A stretch of DNA of 40,323 nt, taken from NCBI RefSeq assembly GCF_001552275.1, contig NZ_BCQW01000025.1:1-40323 (forward strand), read 5' to 3'. The notes beneath the pieces are model-generated. The model did not search any database. It was not told the DNA's origin and saw only the letters and a program-made list of their open reading frames with translations. Positions 1 through 8,017 of the stretch are shown in pieces (the stretch's first letter is position 1; each line of letters starts with the position of its first letter). Both the position numbers and the translations under genes were made by a program. This stretch comes from Amphibacillus sediminis NBRC 103570 (GTDB lineage Bacteria; Bacillota; Bacilli; Bacillales; Amphibacillaceae).

Positions 1-162
1 GCCATTTCTTTGTCTAATCATTTGACGTGATCCATTATTCTCCCCCCAACCCATACGCTGGTTGTCCTGTTTAGGGATATAAATCAGCTCACCTTGGATG
101 TATTGCTGTAACTCGTTCAGCAAGCTTTGGGGAAGCACCTCTTTTCCGTTTTTGTATTGCAT
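1..162 (-). CDS. CD3324-like small DNA-binding protein, 5' part
   Basis: The first 54 codons of a minus-strand gene that runs off the left edge of the window. It starts at an ATG at 162, preceded by a strong GAGGAGG ribosome binding site at a spacing of about 6. The residues read M-Q-Y-K-N-G-K-E-V-L-P, then a Y-I-Q-G-E-L-I-Y-I-P stretch and an R-M-G-W-G-E-N-N-G-S segment. This is the N-terminal signature I know from the CD3324 family of small (about 85-110 residue) Mor-like helix-turn-helix proteins of Firmicutes. The helix-turn-helix itself would lie beyond the window. The family assignment is from remembered family patterns, and the biological role is unknown. No partner gene is visible, because the next gene to the right ends in its own terminator. 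Confidence 0.65.
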   Translation of the reverse strand, partial: MQYKNGKEVLPQSLLNELQQYIQGELIYIPKQDNQRMGWGENNGSRQMIRQRNG

Positions 163-316
163 TGACGTCCTCCTCAAAAAAAGTAAGCCTTGCCTGCTCA
201 CAGCTTTTTAATTTGTCCATCTCAAACACCCCTTTCTGTTTGGGTGTAAGTTCTACAAAAACGCCTACACACCATTGTTTATTTAATCGTACAATAAAAA
301 CTGCTGTCTATCCAGC

Positions 317-346
317 TAAAAATGAGGCCGCTCCCTGAGCGACCTC
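317..346 (-). terminator. Candidate second terminator hairpin
   Basis: A stem of GAGG-x-CGCTC pairing with GAGCG-x-CCTC around a three-base loop (324-346). Read on the minus strand it is followed by a short ATTTTTA tract. It could back up the GH127 terminator at 655-698 or protect the small gene at 1-162 from read-through. Confidence 0.4.
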
Positions 347-356
347 ACCTGTTTAA

Positions 357-378
357 GGTTTCTGCCTAGGCAGAAACC
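357..378. repeat. Perfect 22-bp palindrome
   Basis: Two 11-base arms, GGTTTCTGCCT and its exact complement, meet with no loop. The lack of a loop and of a U-tract argues against a terminator. It looks more like a dimeric protein binding site or an element end. It lies about 195 bp upstream of the start at 162. Confidence 0.5.
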
Positions 379-654
379 ACCTCGCTATACTGAATCATTT
401 CAATTCATGCCCCCTTTCAAAGAGTTTGTCGGCCGATACCTATATTAACTCATATTTAAGGTCGCCTTAACAAGGGAAAGAATGATTATAATTGTTTTAT
501 CCTCAAGTTGTTAGAGCAAATTCCAGTGCTGATATTGATAGATCTGATTGACTTTATCACAAAGATAGAACCTCTTTATTTTTAGCTACAGTATTCTAAC
601 AAAGGTATTTTACTTTGTCAGTTCTACCTTAACTTATTGTCCCCTTTTAAGATG

Positions 655-698
655 TAAAAAAAGGTTGGCACCCTGACTCAATTTTGATGACCAATCCT
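655..698 (-). terminator. Terminator of the ABC-GH127 operon
   Basis: Just after the GH127 stop codon the minus strand reads AGGATTGG, a loop, CCAACC and a run of seven T (A-run at 656-662). This is a plausible intrinsic terminator with an imperfect stem. Confidence 0.6.
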
Positions 699-705
699 AT
701 CAGAC

Positions 706-2685
706 CTAAGCTTCATCTACCCATACTTGCATTTCATTTGGTCCACGGTTAGCCCAACAGTAATATGGAATAAACGTAAGCTCTGTCTCTTGATAATATC
801 GTTTATCTGTGTAATCGTAGAGTGGTAAATGAGATAGCTGTCTATCACTAATTTTTAGACCTTGGCAAATAATTTTATGCTTAATCAAATGATCATCTTC
901 TTCTATAATCTCTACAGGCTGTGAATCCGTTTTGACAGAAAGCAGCTGTAATGGCTCACTATTATCTTTGCCTTCTAAGCAATAGATAAACGGTCCCTTT
1001 TGTAAAGCTACCTTCCCTAAATTATCTCTAATCAGCGGATTGGCATAAACAAACCTTGGTTCGGCTGAGATCGACATCGTTATCAATTCATCCTCACCCC
1101 AATTCTTGGTAAAATATGCATAACCTTCTTTAAGTTCCGGTATAATTTCTTTGTCATTTACTTTAAATGATGCATGATGAACCCAATCAGGTATTCTAAT
1201 AGCAATCGTGTAAGACTTTTTATTATCTCCATGAACTTCAAACTTAAGCTTTTCACTTTCTAGTAAACCAAGTGACTGTTTAATTTTTAAGGTATCCGTA
1301 TTGTCCTTAACTTCTATTTCACTTTTCACAAATAAATGAATCCAAACTTTATTGTTATCTACATGATAAATGTACTTTTCTAAAGAAGTCAGGAGCCGAG
1401 CAATGTTAGGCGGACAGCATGCACAGCCGAACCATCCAGGTCTAGTCACTTTAATATGACTTTTTTGTGGATCACCTTTACTCTTTTTCGGTTCTACCTC
1501 TAATGGATTAACATAAAAGAAATGCTTACCATCTAATGCCATCCCTGCCAAGACCGTATTATACAATGCTCTTTCTAAGACATTGGCATACTCTGCATTT
1601 GGTTCATTTTTTAGCATACTATGTGCAAAGAAAATTAAGCCAATTGAAGCACAAGTTTCACAGTACATCGTATCATTGGGAAGATCGTAGTCTGTTGTAA
1701 AGGCTTCACCATTGACCGTTGAGCCTATTCCACCTGTAATATACATCCGTTTCCTGACAATACTCTTCCATAGCTTCTTACAGGCATCTTGTAACCTTTT
1801 ATCATACGTTAACCGTGAAACTTCCGCCATTGCTGTGCTGAGATAAACCAATCTTACCGCATGTCCTACCGCATCTTCTTGCTCGATCACGGGCTTGTGA
1901 GCCTGATAATATTCAAGGTCAAAATGTTCCATCCCCTCAATGACAGGCTTACTCCCTGGATCGTTTTTCTTTTGCTTTGCAAAAAACGTTGGATCAGTAC
2001 CGCGTTCGTATAGGAAATACTGACTTAATTCTAAGTACCGTTGATCTTTGGTCACTTGATAAAGCTTGACCAAAGCCAACTCAATTTCTTCATGTCCATC
2101 AAAGCCTTGAAGCTTATCCTGATCCACCCCAAATGTATCAAACAAATGATTGGCTAGTTTTTGTGCAATCTTTAAGCATTTGTCTTTTCCAGTTGTTTCA
2201 TAGTAAGCAACAGCTGCTTCAATATAGTGACCAGCACAATAAAGCTCATGACTTTCTGCAAGCCGTTTATACTTTCGATAGGGTTCATTAATGGTAAAGT
2301 AAGTATTTAAATAACCATCCTCTTCTTGAGCCTCTGCTATTAAATCAACAACGCTATCTGCAAGTTGCTCTAAATCAGGATCCGGAAAGTGTCTTAAGGA
2401 ATATGCCACAGCCTCCAGCCACTTGTAAACATCACTATCTTGGAAAACCATGCCATAGTGTTTTCCAGAGTCATGGCCAGCTGCTATTTTAAAATTTTCA
2501 ATGGCATGGCTTTTTTCAGTAGGTATGCGATGATCATTTCGTTCCCTTTCGATATTAATATCAATCTGATCATTCAGCACCTTCCATTGATATGGAATCA
2601 TTTCCGCTTTTATTAGTCTTCTATATTCTACCCAAAAATCATCCTCTATTTTTACTGAAGCTCTCTTGGTATTGGATGGTAGCAT
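706..2685 (-). CDS. GH127 beta-L-arabinofuranosidase-like hydrolase
   Basis: A 659-residue cytoplasmic enzyme with no signal peptide. GH127 enzymes of the HypBA1 type release L-arabinose from beta-L-arabinofuranosides, using a cysteine nucleophile held by zinc. The key residues are visible and correctly spaced: E327 in N-G-E-A-F (acid/base, HypBA1 E322), E343 and C345 in Y-C-E-T-C-A-S, and C423/C424 in C-A-C-C-P-P-N, where C423 would be the nucleophile (HypBA1 C417). The all-alpha barrel core runs through about residues 60-430, followed by beta-rich C-terminal domains. Length is typical. The ATG at 2685 has an AGGGAGG site 7 bases upstream. It is the last gene of an operon with a sugar ABC importer, which fits intracellular cleavage of an imported arabinooligosaccharide. 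Some GH127 relatives have other substrates, so the exact sugar is inferred. Confidence 0.88.
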   Translation of the reverse strand: MLPSNTKRASVKIEDDFWVEYRRLIKAEMIPYQWKVLNDQIDINIERERNDHRIPTEKSHAIENFKIAAGHDSGKHYGMVFQDSDVYKWLEAVAYSLRHFPDPDLEQLADSVVDLIAEAQEEDGYLNTYFTINEPYRKYKRLAESHELYCAGHYIEAAVAYYETTGKDKCLKIAQKLANHLFDTFGVDQDKLQGFDGHEEIELALVKLYQVTKDQRYLELSQYFLYERGTDPTFFAKQKKNDPGSKPVIEGMEHFDLEYYQAHKPVIEQEDAVGHAVRLVYLSTAMAEVSRLTYDKRLQDACKKLWKSIVRKRMYITGGIGSTVNGEAFTTDYDLPNDTMYCETCASIGLIFFAHSMLKNEPNAEYANVLERALYNTVLAGMALDGKHFFYVNPLEVEPKKSKGDPQKSHIKVTRPGWFGCACCPPNIARLLTSLEKYIYHVDNNKVWIHLFVKSEIEVKDNTDTLKIKQSLGLLESEKLKFEVHGDNKKSYTIAIRIPDWVHHASFKVNDKEIIPELKEGYAYFTKNWGEDELITMSISAEPRFVYANPLIRDNLGKVALQKGPFIYCLEGKDNSEPLQLLSVKTDSQPVEIIEEDDHLIKHKIICQGLKISDRQLSHLPLYDYTDKRYYQETELTFIPYYCWANRGPNEMQVWVDEA

Positions 2686-2752
2686 GCTAATTCCTCCCTC
2701 AGTTATTTCTTTTTAGTATCATCACTAAATGGATGTATTCAACCTGTTTTAC

Positions 2753-3568
2753 TTATTCCTTAACAGCACCTGCTGTTAGACCACTAATAATATGCTTTTG
2801 CATAATTAACGATATGATAATAATCGGGAGAGTAGCGATAATGGCTGCTGTGGTCATTTGACCCCAATTTAATGAATGGATCCCCGAGAAATTAGCAATA
2901 GCTACAGGAACGGTTTGAGCAGATTGCGTATTCGTGAATACTAAAGCAAACATAAACTCATTCCATGACATCGTGAAGGCTATGATCGATACCGTTATAA
3001 TACCTGGTAAAGCCAGAGGGATGATGATTTTACCGATCATTTGGAAAAATCCACACCCATCCATAATCGCTACCTCTTCGATTGAAGGATTAATTGTCCG
3101 AAAGAAAGACGTCAAAATCCAGACAACTAATGGGGAAAAATAAGCAACATACGGTAATATCAGTGCTAGATAAGTGTCAATTGCTCCGATTCTTGTCAAA
3201 AACCCGAACAATGGACTTATGATAAAGATGCCCGGAAAAACCGTAATAAAGAGGACAAGAAGGAACATAACATTTTTAAACTTGAAATCTAGTCGAGCAA
3301 AAGCATAAGCTGCTGGTATACCAATTAAAATACAAATAATAGTCGTTATTGTTGAAACAACGAAACTATTCCAAACGTTTTGCGAAAATCCGCCTTCAAT
3401 TAATACGGCAAGATAGTTATCGAAATTCAAAGCGCTAGGAAATATCTTGGTTTGAAAAATTTCGTTCTCTGTTTTAAAAGAATTTATGAACATCCATAAA
3501 TATGGGGAGACATTTATTAATACAACTAAAATCAATATGCTCCAAAAGACAATCCTTATTTTTTTCAT
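2753..3568 (-). CDS. Sugar ABC transporter permease, MalG/AraQ type
   Basis: A 271-residue inner membrane protein with six predicted helices, the first at about residues 7-27. The cytoplasmic EAA loop that contacts the ATPase is visible as E-E-V-A-I-M-D-G-C-G followed by I-I-I-P-L-A-L-P-G near residues 165-190. It ends with the usual G-L-T-A-G-A-V-K-E tail of CUT1 MalG-type permeases. The start has a GGAGGG site. It is the second permease of the operon, separated from the first by 569 bases that hold two inserted elements (3716-3970 and about 3997-4137), an unusual gap between two subunits of one complex. GH127 follows after 67 bases. No ATPase gene is present, so a shared MsmX-type ATPase elsewhere is likely. 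Confidence 0.93.
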   Translation of the reverse strand: MKKIRIVFWSILILVVLINVSPYLWMFINSFKTENEIFQTKIFPSALNFDNYLAVLIEGGFSQNVWNSFVVSTITTIICILIGIPAAYAFARLDFKFKNVMFLLVLFITVFPGIFIISPLFGFLTRIGAIDTYLALILPYVAYFSPLVVWILTSFFRTINPSIEEVAIMDGCGFFQMIGKIIIPLALPGIITVSIIAFTMSWNEFMFALVFTNTQSAQTVPVAIANFSGIHSLNWGQMTTAAIIATLPIIIISLIMQKHIISGLTAGAVKE

Positions 3569-3715
3569 CTAATCCCTCCAATTCATATCGCTTTATTTTT
3601 GTAGATTCAACTAGAATGATCCGCTTCGATAAAGCCCAGCTAGTTTTGGTTATCAAAAGTATCCAAATACTAATTATTATTTGATGGAACTTTCTTCAAT
3701 CGCATGCAAACGACA

Positions 3716-3970
3716 GATAAAGTGAAACTTCGTTCAGTGGGGGTTCGATGCCTAGGATGTGCTCGTGCAGACGTTGCGACACGTTGGCGCGAACTTAGTC
3801 AGCTTCCTCTCTCCCCCCAGAGAACCTTAGTTGAACCAATCGGGCCGTTACTGGCTGTTGGATCTCCCACGTAAACATGACGTATTCCCTTATTTCTTGA
3901 AGCAGGAGGCTTACAAAAGCCCTTCGATGGGGCGAGTAATCGCAGCCCCAGCCAGTTACACTGCGATAAA
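3716..3970 (+). repeat. Dispersed structured repeat, copy A
   Basis: First of five copies of a 210-255 bp family. Hallmarks in order: AAAGTGAAACTTCGTTCAGT at the left end, a G-C-rich stem around GTTGCGACAC, the block GTTGAACCAATCGGGCCGTT, CTGTTGGATCTCCCAC, then TTATTTCTTGAAG, CCCTTCGATGGGGCGAG, and the right end CAGTTACACTGCGATAAA. This copy has a diverged second half of its first stem. It lies between the two ABC permease genes and points against their transcription. It contains an open frame of about 48 codons (from 3831) that recurs in copy D. Confidence 0.9.
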
Positions 3971-3996
3971 TAAGTCCTGTTTTAATCATGACAAAA

Positions 3997-4137
3997 TGAA
4001 TGACTCAACTTCCGCCGTTCAAATAGATTATGATTTTCGGTTACGGCTCTTAATTCTGAGCTATAGGCAAGACAGTCATAAATCAACGGATACTACGATC
4101 AAGCCTATGACTTGGTCTGCGAAAGTTGAGTTCATCC
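3997..4137. mobile_element. MITE-like element with imperfect terminal inverted repeats
   Basis: The left end (about 3998-4016) reads GAATGACTCAACTTCCGC and the right end (4119-4137), read on the other strand, GGATGAACTCAACTTTCGC. These are imperfect terminal inverted repeats bounding about 140 bp with no gene. The inside also has partly complementary CTATAGGCAAGAC and CATAGGCTTGATC blocks. This is the shape of a miniature element or of an insertion sequence that lost its transposase. Its right edge touches the stop codon of the permease gene at 4138. Confidence 0.55.
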
Positions 4138-5007
4138 TTAATTAAAGTTTTTATTCATCCCTTTAACATAGAAGGAAATTAAGATTCCGATCACAATAAC
4201 TCCTACAACAGCCATAGCTCCTCCCATACCAAAGTTGAGATTTTGAAAGAAGGTATTGTAATTCAACAAGGTAAAGATTTCAGTCGATATCCCAGGGCCA
4301 CCACCTGTCATTGTATAAACAATATCAATAACGTTGATTGTTTGAAGTGTGGTAAAGATTAACCCTGTGAATATAAACGGTCTAATTAATGGAAAAGTAA
4401 TGTGAAAATACTTTTGCATCCTGTTTCCACCATCAATATCTGCACTTTCGTATAAATCGTTGGGAATCGTTTGCAATCCACCTAAAATAATTAGCGTTAG
4501 TAAGGGAGTTGTTTTCCAAACATTAGTCACAATCACACTAAGCATGGCTAGATTGTTAGAGACAAGCCAAGGAAAACCTTGATCTGATAAGCCTAGACTA
4601 ACCATCAGGTGGTTAACAATACCAAGATCCGTTTGAAACATAAAGCTCCATGTCTGGGCTGCAACAACAGGGGCAATTGCCCACGGTATCAGGATCGATG
4701 CTCTAAAGATTGATCTTCCTCTAAAGGACTGATTGGCAATTTGTGCTGTCACTAGTGCAAGAATTAACATCCCCAGAATACTTCCGACAATATAAACGGC
4801 ACTGGTTCCTAAAGATGATAGAAAACGATCCTGTTGAAAAAGACTAATATAATTTTCTAAACCTACGAATGTCCTTTGGTCAGGTCGAGTCAATTGATAG
4901 GATTGAAAACTATAAAATATCGTATTTGCTAAAGGAATAAAAACAATGGTCACAATCATCGTAAATAAAGGTAATAACAAGACATAAGGTAAATATTTAC
5001 TTCTCAC
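4138..5007 (-). CDS. Sugar ABC transporter permease, MalF/UgpA type
   Basis: A 289-residue membrane protein with six predicted helices, the first at about residues 7-29. The EAA loop is visible as Y-E-S-A-D-I-D-G-G-N followed by H-I-T-F-P-L-I-R-P at about residues 185-212. The start codon is GTG at 5007, with an AAGAGGGGGG site at good spacing. It pairs with the MalG-type permease at 2753-3568 to form the channel of a CUT1 importer and follows the binding protein gene by 32 bases. The stop codon at 4138 directly abuts the MITE-like element. Confidence 0.93.
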   Translation of the reverse strand: MRSKYLPYVLLLPLFTMIVTIVFIPLANTIFYSFQSYQLTRPDQRTFVGLENYISLFQQDRFLSSLGTSAVYIVGSILGMLILALVTAQIANQSFRGRSIFRASILIPWAIAPVVAAQTWSFMFQTDLGIVNHLMVSLGLSDQGFPWLVSNNLAMLSVIVTNVWKTTPLLTLIILGGLQTIPNDLYESADIDGGNRMQKYFHITFPLIRPFIFTGLIFTTLQTINVIDIVYTMTGGGPGISTEIFTLLNYNTFFQNLNFGMGGAMAVVGVIVIGILISFYVKGMNKNFN

Positions 5008-5039
5008 TTTATCCCCCCTCTTTTCACACTATTAACCTC

Positions 5040-6290
5040 TTAATTTAACTGTTCAATTTCATTCGCTAGATTATCTAGAGCTTCTTGCGCACTCACTTCA
5101 CCCAAAAGAGCAGTGTGAATATGAAATTGTGCCATATCAGAAATCTGTGAATACTCGGGATGGATAGGTCGAATGGCTGGATATTGAGCAGCCTCTAAAT
5201 ATTCATTGATATAAGGGTTTGCTTCAACTATCTCTTCATCTTCATATATTGCTAAATTTGTTCCTAATTGACCACCAAGTGAAATCTCCTTTTGTAATTC
5301 AAAGCTCGTGAACCACTCAATAACTTCCCAAGCTTCATCTGGATGATCGGTATAAGAAGCGATACCATAATTCCATCCACCTACGGCATTCGCACTTCTT
5401 CCACCTTCAAAACTCGGATTATTAGCAATCCAGGTCAAATCCTTCACTGGTGAATCGTCCTGCTGATTTAAACTATAAACATAGCCCCAATTTTGATTAA
5501 AAATTGCTTGCCCCTGTGTAAAAGGAATTCTAGCTTCTTCAGGTGTAATGTTTTCAATTGCAGATTGTGAAACCACTTGATAATCAGAAATCATATCCAC
5601 CATAAACTGCAAAGCTTCTACAGCTTCCGGCTGGTTGATTATGACCTGACCGTTATCATCAAAGAAGTCACCATTATTTGCTTGCAAGAATTCAGTAAAG
5701 GAAACGATTAACTGTTCACCCCGACCCCAATGCATCGAAAATCCATTAATATCCTCAAATTCTTGAATAGCATGGATGATTTCAATTGATTCTTGGTAAG
5801 TTTCTGGTACTTGATAACCATATTCATTTAATAAGTCTTCTCTATACCACAAAGGATGCATATCATTTAGCCAAGGTACTCCCCAAATGTGATCATCATA
5901 GTACATCGCTTCCACTTGACCCTGCAAAAAATTCCCTTGTTTTTCAACAGTAAATCGATCATCAAGTGGCATTAACCAACCTGCTTCAGCAAATTCAGCT
6001 ACCCAGATCACATCCATATTGACGATATCTAACCTGGATTGAGCTGTTAATTGTGTAACAATTTGCGAATGTGCTTCAGATGCATCGTTCGAAAGTGTAA
6101 CAAACTCCACTTCAAGGTGCTCATGTTCTTCGTTAAAACGATCTCTCGCTGCACTAACTGCCCCACTCGGGTCATTATCCAATACCGCCATATAAATCGT
6201 AACTGTCTCTTCACTAGAGCTGCTGGCTCCCTCGCTTCCACAAGCAGCTAATAATAAAAGTAATACAAATAACATTAAGATCCTTTTCAT
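5040..6290 (-). CDS. Sugar ABC transporter substrate-binding lipoprotein
   Basis: A 416-residue extracytoplasmic solute-binding protein of the MalE/UgpB cluster. It begins with a lipoprotein signal (M-K-R-I-L then a hydrophobic run) and a clear L-A-A-C lipobox with the lipidated cysteine at residue 17, then a Ser/Glu-rich linker. The body shows the A-A-R-D-R-F-N-E-E-H segment near residue 50 and W-G-V-P-W-L-N-D near residue 140, typical of family 1 sugar-binding proteins. The AGGAGG site sits 9 bases before the ATG. It is the first gene of the operon, downstream of a cre-like box and divergent from the AraC regulator. Given the GH127 gene, an arabinose-containing oligosaccharide is the likely ligand, by context only. 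Confidence 0.93.
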   Translation of the reverse strand: MKRILMLFVLLLLLAACGSEGASSSSEETVTIYMAVLDNDPSGAVSAARDRFNEEHEHLEVEFVTLSNDASEAHSQIVTQLTAQSRLDIVNMDVIWVAEFAEAGWLMPLDDRFTVEKQGNFLQGQVEAMYYDDHIWGVPWLNDMHPLWYREDLLNEYGYQVPETYQESIEIIHAIQEFEDINGFSMHWGRGEQLIVSFTEFLQANNGDFFDDNGQVIINQPEAVEALQFMVDMISDYQVVSQSAIENITPEEARIPFTQGQAIFNQNWGYVYSLNQQDDSPVKDLTWIANNPSFEGGRSANAVGGWNYGIASYTDHPDEAWEVIEWFTSFELQKEISLGGQLGTNLAIYEDEEIVEANPYINEYLEAAQYPAIRPIHPEYSQISDMAQFHIHTALLGEVSAQEALDNLANEIEQLN

Positions 6291-6345
6291 TCATACAACC
6301 TCCTAAATCTTTTTCAGAATAAAATACACCACTCTTGATCCGAAA

Positions 6346-6359
6346 AGAAAGCGTTTACA
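6346..6359. promoter_or_regulatory. Candidate cre (CcpA) site
   Basis: AGAAAGCGTTTACA matches the cre consensus apart from the first base. It lies 56 bp upstream of the binding protein start, where it could repress the ABC-GH127 operon when preferred sugars are present. Confidence 0.6.
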
Positions 6360-6460
6360 CAGAACTGTTTTTTAAAAAAGGTGAATAAAACCGACAATCA
6401 CCCCAAAGATATTTGCATATTTTTGTTTCGGTATAAATCATTATTTTAAGACATGATTAT

Positions 6461-6501
6461 TGGTTGCAACCATTTACAATACAAGTGTAAGGGTTTACAC
6501 T
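6461..6501. promoter_or_regulatory. Two palindromes in the AraC/ABC divergent promoter region
   Basis: TGGTTGCAACCA (6461-6472) is a perfect 12-bp palindrome, and AGTGTAA-gggt-TTACACT (6484-6501) is an inverted repeat with 7-base arms. Both lie between the divergent genes and are candidate operators for the AraC regulator or a second factor. Binding is inferred from symmetry only. Confidence 0.45.
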
Positions 6502-6564
6502 CATAAAAAAAACAATTAAAATCGTAGTAAAGGTGTCCAAATCCGATTTGGGGAGCGAGGAACA

Positions 6565-7482
6565 ATGTCACCTCTATACCAAATACCTATAAATGAACAC
6601 TATACTTTCTTTAAAGTTGGCCAATTTATTTGTGATGAAGATTGGCTGCATAAAGAAATGCTTTTAAAATCAGATTGTGAAATTATGGTAGGGTTAAATC
6701 ATGAGATCCATTTGTTAGTTGATCAACAACCTATCACATTATCAAAAGGAGATGTTTTATTTATTCCTCCAAATGTACCTTTTAAAGGACAGCATCATTC
6801 CGTTAAGGGGGCTAGCTTTTTTTGGTTACATTTCTTCCCTAATTCACTTATTCGTTTAATTACAGAGCAGGACTTTGCTAATTATTTGCTCATTAACTTG
6901 AATGCTTCTGACGAGAAAAATGGAATTTTACCACAGAAATTTACCCTCCTTTCCTTAGAAAGAGCGGTGATTTTGCTTAAGCAAATTTTAGATATTTCAC
7001 AATCTTACTACTTCACTTCCCATATGATTGATTGCATGACAAAGGTCATTATTATTGAGCTTTGTCAACAATATCGAGAATCGTTTCTTTCTAAACGGCC
7101 TCAACATGAAACAAAACGAATGGAGGATATTTCTAATTGGATTAGGGTGAACATTTATAACCATTTAACGGTAAAAGAGGTAGCCGATCATTTTATGTTA
7201 AATCCTGATTATTTAACGCGAATGTTCAAAAAGTTCTTCGGAGTTTCAACCATTCAGTACATTAATTCCATGAAGATTAGCGAGGTAAAGCAATTACTGG
7301 TCACAACAGACTACACTTTGATTGAAATAGCAGACCAGCTCAATTTTAATTCTGAAAAATATATGATGAAGCTTTTTAAAAGGCTGGAAGGCGTAACACC
7401 TACTCAATATAGAAACTCATTTCCAAAAACATATCTAAATACCCTAAATGTTGACCCTGACATCCCTTCACCGAAAAAGTAA
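6565..7482 (+). CDS. AraC-family transcriptional regulator
   Basis: A 305-residue regulator. The N-terminal half (about residues 20-110) looks like a cupin sugar-sensing domain (L-S-K-G-D-V-L-F-I-P-P-N). The C-terminal 100 residues hold the double helix-turn-helix: V-K-E-V-A-D-H-F-M-L-N-P-D-Y-L-T-R-M-F-K for the first motif and L-I-E-I-A-D-Q-L-N-F for the second, ending in G-V-T-P-T-Q-Y-R. A GAGCGAGGAACA leader precedes the ATG. It is divergent from the arabinofuranoside ABC-GH127 operon and is most likely its activator, responding to L-arabinose or an arabino-oligosaccharide. The ligand is inferred from context. Confidence 0.9.
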   Translation: MSPLYQIPINEHYTFFKVGQFICDEDWLHKEMLLKSDCEIMVGLNHEIHLLVDQQPITLSKGDVLFIPPNVPFKGQHHSVKGASFFWLHFFPNSLIRLITEQDFANYLLINLNASDEKNGILPQKFTLLSLERAVILLKQILDISQSYYFTSHMIDCMTKVIIIELCQQYRESFLSKRPQHETKRMEDISNWIRVNIYNHLTVKEVADHFMLNPDYLTRMFKKFFGVSTIQYINSMKISEVKQLLVTTDYTLIEIADQLNFNSEKYMMKLFKRLEGVTPTQYRNSFPKTYLNTLNVDPDIPSPKK

Positions 7483-7602
7483 GGTCAAGGTTCGAACCGA
7501 ACAAAAATATTAGCCAACATTAGAGACAAATAAACGGCCGGCCGAATAGAGAGGTATTATTACTGCAACCTAAAAAAAGATATACTATCATTTACAGGCA
7601 TA

Positions 7603-7639
7603 AAAAACAGCTTCAGCCAAGTAAATTATGACTGAAGCT
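7603..7639 (-). terminator. Terminator of the GH1-PTS-kinase-phosphorylase operon
   Basis: Perfect 8-base arms AGCTTCAG and CTGAAGCT (7609-7616 and 7632-7639). On the minus strand they are followed by G and six T. It lies about 380 bases downstream of the phosphorylase stop and may also stop the convergent AraC transcript. Confidence 0.6.
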
Positions 7640-7706
7640 AATCATGTCTCTATAGGAGTTCCGTTTTTTGGTCTACTAAGTTCTACTAACTCCTAGTTTA
7701 CGTATG

Positions 7707-7840
7707 ACTTAAGGGAGTAATTTAAAGATGTTCGCTTTCTACCGGTACAGGTACGGCTTTAGCTAACTTAGTAAGTGAATCCTGCTAACTAAGCTTAAAC
7801 CCGTACTGTTCCCGGTTAAATTCTCCGTATCTTCACCTGA
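7707..7840. repeat. Long imperfect inverted repeat in convergent intergenic region
   Basis: Two arms of about 32 bases (around 7741-7771 and 7785-7815) pair imperfectly. The left arm reads ACCGGTACAGGTACGG then CTTTAGCTAACTTAG, and the right arm is its near complement. Outer blocks GGGAGTAATTTAA (left) and the complement of GGAGAATTTAA (right) extend the pairing, with extra sequence on the left side. No gene is present. It could be a decayed mobile element or a structured RNA. I do not recognise it. Confidence 0.45.
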
Positions 7841-8017
7841 CCATTTCCTCACTTGTTTACTATATTATAAATGCTTGAATCATGCAGCAATACAAGTGCT
7901 AATCAATTATTTCGTCACGATTGATGATTGTTTCAGGTAACGATTCATTTATAGTAAATTCATACGATTCTCATACCTAAGCCTATTACCTCGAGCTTTG
8001 CCAGAGTTCAGATTCCG

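Larger units (their letters stand above)
163..654. other. Intergenic region with two hairpins, no gene seen
   Basis: About 490 bases without a convincing reading frame. They hold a hairpin at 324-346, a perfect palindrome at 357-378 (both listed separately) and otherwise AT-rich sequence. The promoter of the small gene ending at position 1 should lie in the left part, but I cannot place it with confidence. Confidence 0.6.

Noticed and set aside
357-378. Perfect palindrome as a terminator
   Set aside because: There is no loop and no T-run on either side.
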